Positions 21,191 through 33,489 of a stretch of DNA of 64,000 bases are shown piece after piece. The stretch spans positions 868,001-932,000 of the forward strand of contig JAZAQT010000221.1 in the NCBI GenBank assembly GCA_036417435.1. Direction: 5' to 3'. Below the pieces are notes generated by a model, which was not told the origin of the DNA, did not search any database, and worked only from the letters and a program-made list of their open reading frames with translations. Positions within the stretch are counted from its first letter, which is position 1, and each line of letters begins with the position of its first letter. The translations under genes and the position numbers were made by a program. The DNA comes from Inia geoffrensis. Lineage: Eukaryota > Chordata > Mammalia > Artiodactyla > Iniidae.

Positions 21191-22063
21191 GAGTTTATTT
21201 CTTTGAGCAAGGAGTAGGTCCTGTCTATTACATACTTGGCTTATGGAATGGTTTTTGGGCTAATTTCAATCTCTGGTTTTATGACGCACCCCAACTCAAC
21301 TTTCCCCTTAAAAAAAGCATAGGATTGTTTCCTAAAAGTGAGACTCTGTTGTGTTTTGTAATTCAGTTCATGTGTAGCCAAGTTTACATTCCCTTTATTA
21401 GTGATAACTTATAAGAATTTTCTTTTTCTGTGTGACTTATTTCACATAGAATCATCGTACTGGAATCCATTCATTTTGCTTCTACAGGCCTGATTACATT
21501 AATATCACTGTTGAGTGACATTTCATTATACAAAAGAAGCACAAGGTCTTTATCCATTTTTTTCTGTCCAGGATATATAAGTTGTACTGTAGTGGACATT
21601 GCTGAAAACACAGCAGTCCTAAATATTGGGGTGGCTGTGTCTTCCTCCTTTAAATTTTCCTAAGCTATAGGGCCATAAGTGGAAGTGCCCTAGGCTCTGT
21701 GGCTTTGATTTTTAGATGTTTCAGGAAACACCATACACATCTCCACAGTACTCGTTGGCAATTTACATCCCGCCAATCAGCATAACCAAGCTCCCTGTAC
21801 TCCATGGCCAGTCCTGTCTCTCGGGATTTTACACTTTTTTCAGACGACACTTTAAAGCGGTGGGAAGTGAGACTTCATTGTAGTGCAAATTTCCATTACA
21901 GGCTTGTTTGTTGGCCAAAAAGAGGGTATGCGTTTTTTCTGGAATATATTCAGGAAAAAACACATACGCCCTTTTTGGCTAAGTGTATCATTGTCGAAGT
22001 GCTGCCTCTTTTCCTTTACTTTCAGAGCAATTTTAATCTACCACCGGATATCTGTTTTCTGCA
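21191..22063 (+). repeat. Satellite monomer C of unit 1 (5'-truncated)
   Basis: It begins abruptly at TTGAGTTTATTTC, corresponding to position 13,553 in monomer A, and so lacks about half of the monomer. The L1 insert on its left is joined through a shared TTGAG-like motif. The remaining L1-derived part and the hairpin (21,911-21,982) are intact. Confidence 0.78.
21911..21982. mobile_element. Mariner-like hairpin in monomer C
   Basis: Left arm TTGGCCAAAAAGAGGGTATG, right arm CATACGCCCTTTTTGGCTAA, with a loop near GAATATATTC. Roughly 30-bp stem with few mismatches. Counterparts: 32,315-32,386, 42,718-42,789, 53,121-53,192, 63,523-63,594. Confidence 0.7.
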
Positions 22064-23085
22064 ATTCTGCCTCGCGTTCAAGTCCTCTTCACAGCCCTCC
22101 TTCAATATATTTTTGGATGATAGGGGTCATGTGTAATTGTGCAGGATTGTGAATTACAGTGTTCAAAAAGCTCCTTTTTTCAACTAGCTTCCTTGTGAGC
22201 TGACTGCAAAACCGAAGAATTGCTTCAGGCCCTAACCTGGTTCTGGCAAGGCACGTTGAGCCTTTGGTGAATTCTTCTCCCTGGTGGGAATTCAGAGTTC
22301 AATGTGCCCGTCCAAACACATAGAGATAGTCCCTCATTGGCTCTCCTTATTCCTGGTCATCTTCTACAGAAATTACTAACTGTGAAACCGTTCATCTGGA
22401 GCCGTGTTTATACTCCCGGTGTTAGTGATATGTTGTGATGTTTCTTTTTCTGTGTGACTTATTTCACTTAGAAGCATCGTACCTACATCCACTCATTATG
22501 CTGCTACTGGTCTGTTGCCATTGATTTTGTTGTTGAGTGATATTCCATTGTAGGGATGTACCACAACTTCTATATCCACTTTTCTCTTTCTGGGCTATTG
22601 AAGTTGTACCATAGTCAAGATTCCCGTAAACAGAGCAGCCCCAAGTTTTGGTGTGGCTGTGTCTTTTTCATTTAAATTTTCCGAATCTATAGCACCATAA
22701 GTGGAAGTGCCCTAGGCTCTCTAGCTTGTTTTTTTCTTTGTTTCAGGAAACACCATCCACTTCTCCAGAGCGGCTGTTGGCAATTTGCATCCCACCCATC
22801 AGCATAACAAGGCTGCCGGTTCTCCCTGGTCTGTCCTGCTCGTCTGGATTTTACACTTTTTTCGGACGACGCTTTTGAGCGGTGGGAAGTGACACTTCAT
22901 TGTAGTGTGGATTTCAGTTTCAGGCTTGCTTGGTTGGCCAAAAAGGGCGTATGCCTTTTTTCCTGAATATATTCGGAAAAAACGCACACGCACTTTTTGG
23001 CCAAGTGTGTCATTGTCGAAGTTCTGCTTCTTTTCCTATTTTTTCAGAGCAATTCCTATTTACCGCCTGAAAACATTTTCCTGCA
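22064..23085 (+). repeat. Satellite monomer D of unit 1 (internal deletion)
   Basis: 1,022 bp, starting ATTCTGCCTCGC. The first 330 bp match the start of monomer A. At about 22,390 (TGTGAAACCG|TTCATCTGGA) it jumps to the equivalent of about 13,712 in A, so roughly 700 bp are missing. The hairpin at 22,934-23,004 follows and the unit then closes onto monomer A of the next unit. Confidence 0.78.
22934..23004. mobile_element. Mariner-like hairpin in monomer D
   Basis: Left arm TTGGCCAAAAAGGGCGTATG, right arm ACACGCACTTTTTGGCCAA. Both ends are perfectly complementary over 11 bases. Counterparts: 33,338-33,408, 43,741-43,811, 54,144-54,214. Confidence 0.7.
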
Positions 23086-26000
23086 ATTCTGTCGCGTGTT
23101 CAGTTCCTCTTCACAGCCTTACTTCAGGATATTTTTGGATGATAGGGTTCATTTGTTACTCTGCATGTTTGTGAAGTATAGTGTTTTTAAGTTTTTTTCT
23201 CAACTAGCTTTCTCGTGATCTTACCACAATACAGCAGAATTGCTTCAGGCCCTAATCTGGTTTCGGCATGGCATGCTGTGCCTTTGGTGAATTTTTCTTC
23301 CTGGTTGGAAATCAGAGTTCAATGTGCCCGTTCAAACACAGTTAGTTGCTCATTGGTTCTCCCTGTTCCTGTTAACCTTCAGAAGAAATTGTGAGCTTTG
23401 CCAAACAGGAGGTTAAACATTGTCTCTCATAATGTGGAGAGAGATAGTAAAGCTTATGGAAAGGGGATCCCGAGTAACAGGGGGCCAAAACTGAGATGAG
23501 TGTTAGAAAATTTGCTCGATCACTTGGTTGACCACAATTTGGGTTTCTCATGCATATTTTAACTGAAGGATGAATCCCTTAAACCTGGAGATTTGAAAGC
23601 CATGGAATGGGGACCATGCACTATTCCATCAAAGGGTCTTCATTCGCTCATGAAACCTCAGCAATCCTATCAGCCCCAAGTGTCCAGCCTTGTATCTCCC
23701 CCAGCTGTGTATGTAGAGAGAAATCCAGGTTTCATCACAAGCCCTGAATGAAAGAGTTAAGAATTTCTCTCTATTTCACTGTTTTTGTGTTTTGTTTTTG
23801 CAATTTATTTTTATAATAGGATATAGCTAATTTTCACTGCTGTGTTTGTGCCGCTGTACACACACATGATTCTATTACAGCGACCTACAAATACATGGGT
23901 TTTAAGTTTCTTCGTGGTCAGGTATATTCCTAGGCAGTGAAAACAGGGTGTCAAGTCCATTTCGTTGAGCAAGGTGTAGGTCTTGTCTAGTATATATTTG
24001 GCTTATGGAATGGTATCTGTACTAATTTCAACCTCTGCTCTTATACAGCCTCCCAACTCACCTTTTCCATTAAGCAACCTTAAGTTTCTTTGGTAAATGT
24101 GAGACTATTGTGTTTTGTCATACAGTTCATGTGTAGCCGTGTTTATATTCTGGTATTAGTGATAACCTATGATGTTTCTTTTTCTGTGTGACTTATTTCA
24201 CTTAGAATCATCGTACCTAAACCACTTATTATGCTGCTACGGGCCTGGTCACATTAATTTCATTGCTGAGTAACATTCTATTGTACTTAAGTACCACAAC
24301 TTCTATATCTATTTTTTCTCTTTCTGGGCTATTGAAATTGTACCATAGTCGAGGTTCTTGTAAACAGAGCAGCCCCAAACTTTGGGGTGGCTGTGTCTTT
24401 TTCAGTTGAATTTTCCTAATCTGTAGGACCATAAGTGGAAGTGCCCTCGGTTCTGTAGCTTGGTTTTTTATATGTTTCAGAAAACACCGTATACTTCTCC
24501 AGAGTGGCTGTTGGCAATTTACATCCCACCCAACAGCATAAAAAGGCTACCTGTTCCCCACTTTCTGTCCTGCCTCTCTGGATTTTACAATTTTTTCAGA
24601 CAGCTCTTTTGAGCATTGGGACGTGAGACTTCATTGTAGTGCGGATTTCCATTGCAGGCTTTCTCGGTTGGCCAAAAAGGGCGTATGCATATTTTCCTGA
24701 ATATAATCAGGAAAAAATGCATATGCTCTTTTTGGCCATGTGCATCACTGTTGAAGTTGTGCCTCTTTCCCTATGCTTTAAATGTAATTCCAATCTATCA
24801 CTTGAAATCGCTTTCCTGCAATTCTCCCTCGCTTTCAAGTCTTCTTCGCATCTTTACTTCAATATATTTCTGGATGATAGCAGTCATTTGTAACTCTGCT
24901 GTTTTGTGAATTACAGTTCCTCTGAGCTCCTTTTTTCAGCTCCCTTTCTTGTGAGCTGACTGAAAAACTGCAAGATTGCTTCAATCCATATTCTTGTTTT
25001 CAGGCGACTTGCTGAGCCTTTGGTTAATACTTCTTCCTCATGTGAATTGAGAGTGAAATGTGCCCATCAAAGCCCTTACGGCTAATTTTTCATTGTTTCT
25101 CCCTCTTCCCATTGATCCTCTGTACTAATTGCAGACTGTGCAAAACAGGAAATTAAAGGCATTGACTATGCAAGTGGTGTGATTGTTAGTAAAGCGGCTG
25201 GAAGGTTGATCCTGTGACCCAGTAGAGGAAAAATGAGGTGCGTTTTAGAAACCTTTCCCAATCACATGGTATACCATCTGTTGGGTTTCTCATGCATGGT
25301 TTCGCTGTAAGAAGATTCCCTTAAACCTGGAGTGTTGTGACCCACGGAATGAGTAGCTTTAAGTATTGTATTAGAGGTTCGGCATTTGCTCACCAAAGCT
25401 AACCAATCATCACAGCCCCATGTGTCCAGCCTTATGTCTTATCCAGCTATGGGTTTCTATGTGATCAATCCACTTTGCATCACAGCCCGTTAATCAATTT
25501 TGTACGAGTGTTTCTCTCTTTCTTTGTCTCTGTGTTTTGTTTTTAAAATTTATTTTTATAATGGTGTTTAGCTGATTATCACTGCTGTGTTTGTGCCACT
25601 CTGCACACACTTGAGTCCCTTATGGAGATATATCAATATATAGGTTTTAAGATTCCTACTGCTCACATATATTCCTCTGTGGTGAATAGGGTGTGTTGAG
25701 GCCAGTTCATTGAGCAAGGTGTAGATCTTGTCTATTACGTATTTGGTTTATTGAATGGTATCTGTGTTCATTTCAAACTCTGATTTTATGCATCACCCCA
25801 CCTCACCTTTCCCCTTAAGCTGGCATAAGTGTGTTTTCTAAATGTGAGACACTCTTGTTTTGTAATTCAGTTGTTGTGCAGTCATATTTACATTCCCTCT
25901 ATGAGTGATATCTTATGATATGTTTCTTTTTCTGTGTGACTTAAGTCAAGCAGTATCGTCGAAACTCGATCCACTCTTTATGCTTCTACTAGCCTTATTA

Positions 26001-26510
26001 CATTGATTTCATAGTGAAGAGATATTCCATTGTGCGTAAGTACCACACCTTCCTTATCCATTGTTCTCTTTCCTGGGGTATTTAAGGTGTACTGAAGTCG
26101 AGGTTCTTGTAAACAGAGCAGCCCTAAACTTTGCTGTGCCTGTGTCTTTTTGATTTTTAGACTTCCCTAGATATGCTCCTGTGATTGCAAGTGCCCTATG
26201 CTCTGTAGCTCTGCTTTTTAGATGATTTACAAACCAGGATACACTTCTCCAGAGTGCCTCTTCTCAGTTTACACACAGCCCATCAGTGTATAAAGGCTGC
26301 CTGTTCTCCATGGCCTGTCCTGCATTTCTGCGTTTTACAATTTTTTCAGATGGCCCTTTTGACCGGTGGGAAATGAGACTTCTTTGGTGTGCAGATTTGC
26401 ATTGCTTGCTTTCTTGGTTGCCCATAAAGTGCATATGCGTGTTTTCCTGAATATATTCAGGAGAAGATGCATACGCCCTTTTTGGCCAACTGCACCATTT
26501 TAGAAATCCT
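23086..26510 (+). repeat. Satellite monomers A and B of unit 2
   Basis: Monomer A is 23,086-24,820 and monomer B 24,821-26,510. Hairpins lie at 24,668-24,738 and 26,418-26,489. B is cut at CCGCCTTGGGATG, 7 bp shorter than in unit 1. Confidence 0.78.
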
Positions 26511-28353
26511 GCCGCCTTGGGATGTAGGCAGAGTGCGAACTTTAGATGATTGATGCCGTCAGGGTGAGAAGCACTCACCAACGGCTTCCCTTAGGTTACA
26601 TTTTAACTGTCATTGATAGATGATGTCAATAAATATATCTATGCTTTTTCAGATTTTTCCCCCTTACACGTTATTGCAAAATATTGAGTGTAGTTCCCTA
26701 TGCTATATAGTAGTTCCTTGTTGATGATCTACTTTATACATAACAGTGTGTATGTGTTAATCCCAAACTGTTAATTTATCCCTCCTCCCACTTTCCCCTT
26801 TGGTAATAATAAATTATAAGATTTTATACTTCTCAGAAATGGGGGAGCTGAAACAGAGGTATAATTTTCAATGGAAAAGCATTTAAAACAAGATTGAAGC
26901 TTTAACCAAGATTATTAGATGTGCATCCTTGGAAAGAAATCACTTCATTTCTCTAATATTGACCTGACAAATAAGACAAATCTTTTCACTGAACTTGCTT
27001 ATAATAGAATGATGGAAATATAAAATGGAAGTGTTAGAAACATCTTATTTTACCCGAGCCTTATACACTGTTCTATGTTAATTACAGTTTGGCTCACACA
27101 TCTGTTTATTGAAGTTACAATGTTATCAATTTCTGTTACTGATCCTCCACAATGGACCCCAACAAGTATCCCCCTGCCCAGTGTCATTGGAGCCAACAGA
27201 TCGAGACTGAGTTTGGTTCAGAAGCAAAGGAAACTATATTTTGATCAGAGAATGGAGAAGTGAGAGAATGCGCTACCCCACAGGCTGTGTGTTGGCCTGC
27301 TGTGTACAGGTCCTGTCAGAGTCAGTGGGAGGGAGGGGGCGGAGCTCTCAGAGGCCGGGTTGGATGCAGCTCAGGCTCTATATCTTGGAGCCTGCACTGG
27401 GCCCCAGGAGCTGAAGTGTCGACCCAGCCATTCTGCAGTAGGAAATCTGGTCTAAAGTGCCGGGTGTGGCAGCTCTGCATGCGGGAACCTAGGAGCACTT
27501 GAAATTAGGCAAATCACAAAGGGTAACAAAGGTTAGACTTTATTTTATTGCCCAGATTCTATTTTTATGTCCCAAGGATTTTTAATGGGCTTTGCTGGTG
27601 ACAAAGCCCTCCTCTGCCTTTTGTCCCGTTCCTCATTCTTGGAGTGCTGAGTGTGCAGACCCCTCTTCTGTAACTGCTGAGTGCTGAGTTGGGAGCCCTC
27701 ATACCCGGGGGTGAGGGTCAGAACTTCTCCCCAGCAGCCTCCAGGTGAGATTCATTGTCCCCAGAGCTGCTGCCTCCCTGCTCGTCCACCTGAGTACCAG
27801 CATTGGAAGTGTTATAGATTCTAATGACCTTTAAGGGTACAGGAAAGGGATGTGCAGAGACAATGTGGAGGCAGGTTTTACCCCACTGCACATTTGTTAG
27901 GCCACCTTAGGCTGACCGTTTCTGCCAGCCTAGATGCTCTGACCAGCAGTCTTTGTTTTCTTCAATTAGGTCCCTGAATTAATGTAAAAACAGTACCAGG
28001 TGTCAGAGCCTTGCCTGCTCAACTCCCAGTCAGTCCAGGGTCAGTGGTGATGCAACACCATGATGGACACTGAGTCAACAGCCTTTTGAGGTAGCCAGGA
28101 CTGCAGCTGGTCTTATTGGCCACCATCACCACGGTGGCTGTAGGCTTTTCTATGGTGACAATGTGATATATGGTTCCCCTGCCAAGCTTATTAGCTCCCC
28201 TCTGGGTGCAGTAAGCCCTGAAAGCAGTAGTCTACTCTTTTTTGACACACTCTTGTTGTTTTCTGAGAGAAACTCCAGGTAAAGTGATGGTTACACGAGT
28301 TGCCATGGGGCCCCGTTGCCCCCAGTTGTCTTTCTGGAGGTTGGAGTTGGAGG

Positions 28354-29434
28354 GTCTCCTCACTCGAGGTCAGTGTGCCCATGGAGCGAACCCTGCAACC
28401 TCAGGGCATGTTTGGTGGTTAGGATCAACACATGGGGTCCTTTTCCCTTAGGAGGGAGGTGGCCTTTCAGGCTGCTGATTTCCAGGTTTTTAGATACTGC
28501 CAGTATCCTGGCCAGATGTGGTGGTGGACCAAGCCCCTTAGTGACCGTAGTTTATCCTACCTGGTTAGCATTCTTGCGTTGTTCCTTTTCAAGTGGTCCC
28601 GGTTTTTGCACTAATACTCCAATGGCAATTCACCTTTCACCAGGAATGTAAAGGTCAAAGGGTTTAGCTAAATTAGGGAGTTCCAGGTCAAGGATCTGAA
28701 TTGACCGCTCTTTCCATTCTTGAAAGACCACTTCTGGATTCTATTCAAAAGGATCATCATCTTTTCCTTTCAGTGTTTCATATAGAGGCCCAGCTATTAG
28801 ACTGTAGTTCGGGATCCAGATGCAGCAAACCCCAGCCTCCCCAGGAACTCCTAAGCTGTCTTCTACTTTTAGAAGGGCTAAGGCTGCAAATGGTTTCTTC
28901 CCTTTCCTCGGATGGGCTTCTCAGACCTTCTGTGAGAACGAAGCCCAGGCAGGTCACCTTAGTGTGTGATATTTGAGCTTTTTCTTGGACAACTTCTATC
29001 CTATATTGGCTTGGTAGTTCAGAGGCCTCCTTAGTAGAGCTGGCGATTAGATTGGTGCCTGCATATTGAAGGAGGGTTTCCTTTTCCAGAGGTAGAACTT
29101 TTAGGTCTTTAGCTAAGCTTTCCCAAAGATGGTGTGGGAATTTTTATACCCTTGGGGCGAGGCGGCCCAGCAGTATTATTTTTGTTGTATGTTGAGTCCT
29201 GCCAGTCACGAGGCAAAATTTCTTGTGACTCTGGGACTAATGGAATGCAAAAGAAGGCATCATTGAAGTCTAATACAGAACACCATGTCCTGGTGGTTGG
29301 TAGAATGACTAGCAGTGTGTAGGAATTAGGAACTACTAGAGGTATACCCTCGGTGGCATAACTGACTGTCCTGACATCCTTTACCAGGTCCCCAGCGGCC
29401 CATTTGTCTCTCGTGGTCAGGCAATTACCAGGAT
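28354..29434 (-). pseudogene. Endogenous retrovirus pol remnant, unit 2
   Basis: Copy of the unit 1 remnant at an offset of 10,404 bp with the same lesions. The YxDD position at 29,054-29,065 also reads YAGT. Being amplified with the satellite, it gives no evidence of selection. Confidence 0.78.
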
Positions 29435-30715
29435 ATGGAGCTCACCTGGGCAGGTACCTCACCCCCACCCCAGCTCATTGGGCTCTCCTGGTCAAGCCCC
29501 TCCCAGGATACAGATCTACCCTTGCAGGTACCGTGGCAGGGCTGGGCAAAGAGGAACCGTGCACATAGCCCTCATTGCAGAGCAACCTCAGCTCACCTGT
29601 CTCTCAGAGCTGACACAGAGCACCTCAGAGCAGGACTTGAACTAACAAACAGCAGCTCCGACATGTCTGTGACCCTGGGCATCACTCTGCAAGGCCTCCC
29701 TCTGCCTGGTCTTCCAGACACTTCCACTGCACCCAGGGCACCAAGCCGCTGCCTCCAGCCACCACTCACCCCTCCTCTCCCTGACATCTGTGTCCCTCTC
29801 ATTAGGAGACGATTTTCTTGAAGCTGTCTCCCACTCATGGGCCAGATAAAATGATTCGAAAACAAGCCAGAGCTGCAGCCCCTTGTGTATCCGGACTTTC
29901 AAGAAACTACACCTGTTGCTTGGAGATGGCCCGTTCAGCAAGGTAAATTTTCTGCAACTGTGAGCCCCTGAGTAGTGAGGATTGGCTGACCTTTGCAGCC
30001 TGACCAATCGGGCCAGCCCTCCCCAGGTGTGCATGTTTTGAGGTCAATATAAACACCGCACCAGGCAGCAAGAGCCCCTGCAGCTCTGCCTGACACCATA
30101 TTCTCTGTCCTGTCATTAGTCTCGGGGCTGGGCTGGTGGGAGGGATTGAGAAGCCACGGCTTTGTGAGAGGCCTAGTGTGAGTTGGGCTCTGCTGGACTT
30201 TCTGCAGCAGTTTCCAGGCTGCCACCTGCTAAAGAAGAAGATCTGTCACCTATAACTGCTGCTGGAATTTCTCCCTGGGCAGAGGTGAGGGAGGAAAAAA
30301 AGCAGTGGGGGCGGGACAGGAGGGGTTTCTCAGGCAGGGAAATGGAAGGCTTCCAGAAGAGCACCCAGGGCCAGGACCATCCTGGCTGGCCTGCAGGCAC
30401 CAAGTCGGCCGGCATGCTGTCACTTGTGTGGCTCCACGGCCCTTCCTCTAGGCTTTCAAGTCCTTGCACATATTCAGGTGTTTTACCTGGGAAGGGTGAG
30501 AACAGTTCAGCAGCAGCTGGCCTGGGCCTCAGCTCACGTTTACTCACAGAGGTCTCGGCACAGTCCCCCAGCTTTACAATGAGGACACTTGTTGCGTGGG
30601 GGCTGCTGGTTGAATGGGAGATGATTCCCCTCACTGACCAACTTCAGAATTGTTTACAACTGGAGCAAGTGCCCTGATACGGTTTTCCTCTGTGTAACTG
30701 GTGGGTTCTGTTTAG

Positions 30716-31594
30716 TTTTTTTTTTTTTTTTTTTCTTTATTTTGGGTTCTAGGTAGATTTTATTCCTCTTTTTTGTATTTACAGATATAAGCATGGAAAT
30801 AATGTATTCATATAAATGCACGTATGTGAAGGGAAGAACCTTTTTTTCTGTTTTAATTGTTTTTTAAATTTTGAAATATATTTTAGTTTTTTATACAGCA
30901 GGTTTTTATTGGTTATCTATTTTACACTTGGTTATCTATTTATCTATTGGTTATCTATTTTATACATATAAATGCCAATCTGAATCTCTCAACTCCTCCC
31001 ACCACCTAACCCCCACAGCTTTCCCCACTTGATGTCCATATGTTTTTTTCTCTACATCTGTTGCTCTATTTCTGCCTTGCAAACTGGTTCATCTGCACAA
31101 TTTTTCTAGGTTCCACATATATGCATTCATATACAATATTTGTTTTTCTCTTTCTGACATACTTCACTCTCTATGACAGTCTCTAGATCCATTGACATCT
31201 CTACAAATGATCCAACTTCATTCATTCTTATGGCTGAGTAATATTCCATTTTATATATGTATCATCTCTTTATGCATTCATGTGTCTGTGGACATTTAGG
31301 TTGCTTCCATTACCTGGCTATTATAGTGATGCAATGAACTTTGTGGTGAAAACCTCCTCTTTATTTTTGTTTTTTTTCTGGATATATGCCCAGGAGTGAG
31401 ATGGCTGGATCATATGGTAATTTATGGTTAGTTTTTAAGGAACCTCCATGCTGTTCTCTATTGTAACTGTATCAATTTACATTCCCAACAATAGTGGAAG
31501 AGGTTTCCTTTTCTCCACACCATTCGAGCCTTTGTTGTTTGCAGAATTTCTGATAATGCCCATTCTAACAGGTGTGAGGTGATACTTCATTGTT
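30716..31594 (-). mobile_element. Antisense LINE-1 3' end, unit 2
   Basis: Copy of the same insertion (T19 tail) with identical ends. A private change gives ATATATGCATTCATATAC where the other units have ATATATGAATTCATATAC. Confidence 0.85.
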
Positions 31595-33489
31595 GAGTTT
31601 ATTTCTTTGAGCAAGGAGTAGGTCCTGTCTATTACATACTTGGCTTATGGAATGGTTTTTGGGCTAATTTCAATCTCTGGTTTTATGACGCACCCCAACT
31701 CAACTTTCCCCTTAAAAAAAGCATAAGATTGTTTCCTAAAAGTGAGACTCTGTTGTGTTTTGTAATTCAGTTCATGTGTAGCCAAGTTTACATTCCCTTT
31801 ATTAGTGATAACTTATAAGAATTTTCTTTTTCTGTGTGACTTATTTCACATAGAATCATCGTACTGGAATCCATTCATTTTGCTTCTACAGGCCTGATTA
31901 CATTAATATCACTGTTGAGTGACATTTCATTATACAAAAGAAGCACAAGGTCTTTATCCATTTTTTTCTGTCCAGGATATATAAGTTGTACTGTAGTGGA
32001 CATTGCTGAAAACACAGCAGTCCTAAATATTGGGGTGGCTGTGTCTTCCTCCTTTAAATTTTCCTAAGCTATAGGGCCATAAGTGGAAGTGCCCTAGGCT
32101 CTGTGGCTTTGATTTTTAGATGTTTCAGGAAACACCATACACATCTCCACAGTACTCGTTGGCAATTTACATCCCGCCAATCAGCATAACCAAGCTCCCT
32201 GTACTCCATGGCCAGTCCTGTCTCTCGGGATTTTACACTTTTTTCAGACGACACTTTAAAGCGGTGGGAAGTGAGACTTCATTGTAGTGCAAATTTCCAT
32301 TACAGGCTTGTTTGTTGGCCAAAAAGAGGGTATGCGTTTTTTCTGGAATATATTCAGGAAAAAACACATACGCCCTTTTTGGCTAAGTGTATCATTGTCG
32401 AAGTGCTGCCTCTTTTCCTTTACTTTCAGAGCAATTTTAATCTACCACCGGATATCTGTTTTCTGCAATTCTGCCTCGCGTTCAAGTCCTCTTCACAGCC
32501 TTCCTTCAATATATTTTTGGATGATAGGGGTCATGTGTAATTGTGCAGGATTGTGAATTACAGTGTTCAAAAAGCTCCTTTTTTCAACTAGCTTCCTTGT
32601 GAGCTGACTGCAAAACCGAAGAATTGCTTCAGGCCCTAACCTGGTTCTGGCAAGGCACGCTGAGCCTTTGGTGAATTCTTCTCCCTGGTGGGAAATCAGA
32701 GTTCAATGTGCCCGTCCAAACACATAGAGATAGTCCCTCATTGGATCTCCTTATTCCTGGTCATCTTCTACAGAAATTACTAACTGTGAAACCGTTCATC
32801 TGGAGCCGTGTTTATACTCCCGGTGTTAATGATATGTTGTGATGTTTCTTTTTCTGTGTGACTTATTTCACTTAGAAGCATTGTACCTACATCCACTCAT
32901 TATGCTGCTACTGGTCTGTTGCCATTGATTTCGTTGTTGAGTGATATTCCATTGTAGGGATGTACCACAACTTCTATATCCATTTTTCTCTTTCTGGGCT
33001 ATTGAAGTTGTACCATAGTCAAGATTCCCGTAAACAGAGCAGCCCCAAGTTTTGGTGTGGCTGTGTCTTTTTCATTTAAATTTTCCGAATCTATAGCACC
33101 ATAAGTGGAAGTGCCCTAGGCTCTCTAGCTTGTTTTCTTCTTTGTTTCAGGAAACACCATCCACTTCTCCAGAGCGGCTGTTGGCAATTTGCATCCCACC
33201 CATCAGCATAACAAGGCTGCCGGTTCTCCCTGGTCTGTCCTGCTCGTCTGGATTTTACACTTTTTTCGGACGACGCTTTTGAGCGGTGGGAAGTGACACT
33301 TCATTGTAGTGTGGATTTCAGTTACAGGCTTGCTTGGTTGGCCAAAAAGGGCGTATGCCTTTTTTCCTGAATATATTCGGAAAAAACGCACACGCACTTT
33401 TTGGCCAAGTGTGTCATTGTCGAAGTTCTGCCTCTTTTCCTATTTTTTCAGAGCAATTCCTATTTACCGCCTGAAAACATTTTCCTGCA
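31595..33489 (+). repeat. Satellite monomers C and D of unit 2
   Basis: C is 31,595-32,467 and D 32,468-33,489, with the same truncation and internal deletion as in unit 1. Hairpins lie at 32,315-32,386 and 33,338-33,408. Confidence 0.78.

Larger units (their letters stand above)
12674..23085 (+). repeat. 10.4-kb satellite higher-order unit 1 (edge copy)
   Basis: First copy of the tandem unit, 10,412 bp. It is 8 bp longer than unit 2, mainly from a 7-bp difference at about 16,107 (CCTTCGGCCTTGGG against CCTTGGG) and a 2-bp difference near 12,930. Its order is monomer A 12,674-14,409, monomer B 14,410-16,105, mixed insert 16,106-20,311, antisense L1 20,312-21,190, monomer C 21,191-22,063 and monomer D 22,064-23,085. 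The first 350 bp are clearly more diverged than the rest. The phase chosen (start at ATTCTGTC) is arbitrary but equals the array's left edge. Confidence 0.93.
23086..33489 (+). repeat. 10.4-kb satellite higher-order unit 2
   Basis: 10,404 bp, same order as unit 1. It shares older alleles with unit 1, for example GTGCCTGCAT at the reverse transcriptase active-site position near 29,058 and AAGCGGCTGG near 25,195, where units 3-5 have lost one G. Confidence 0.93.
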
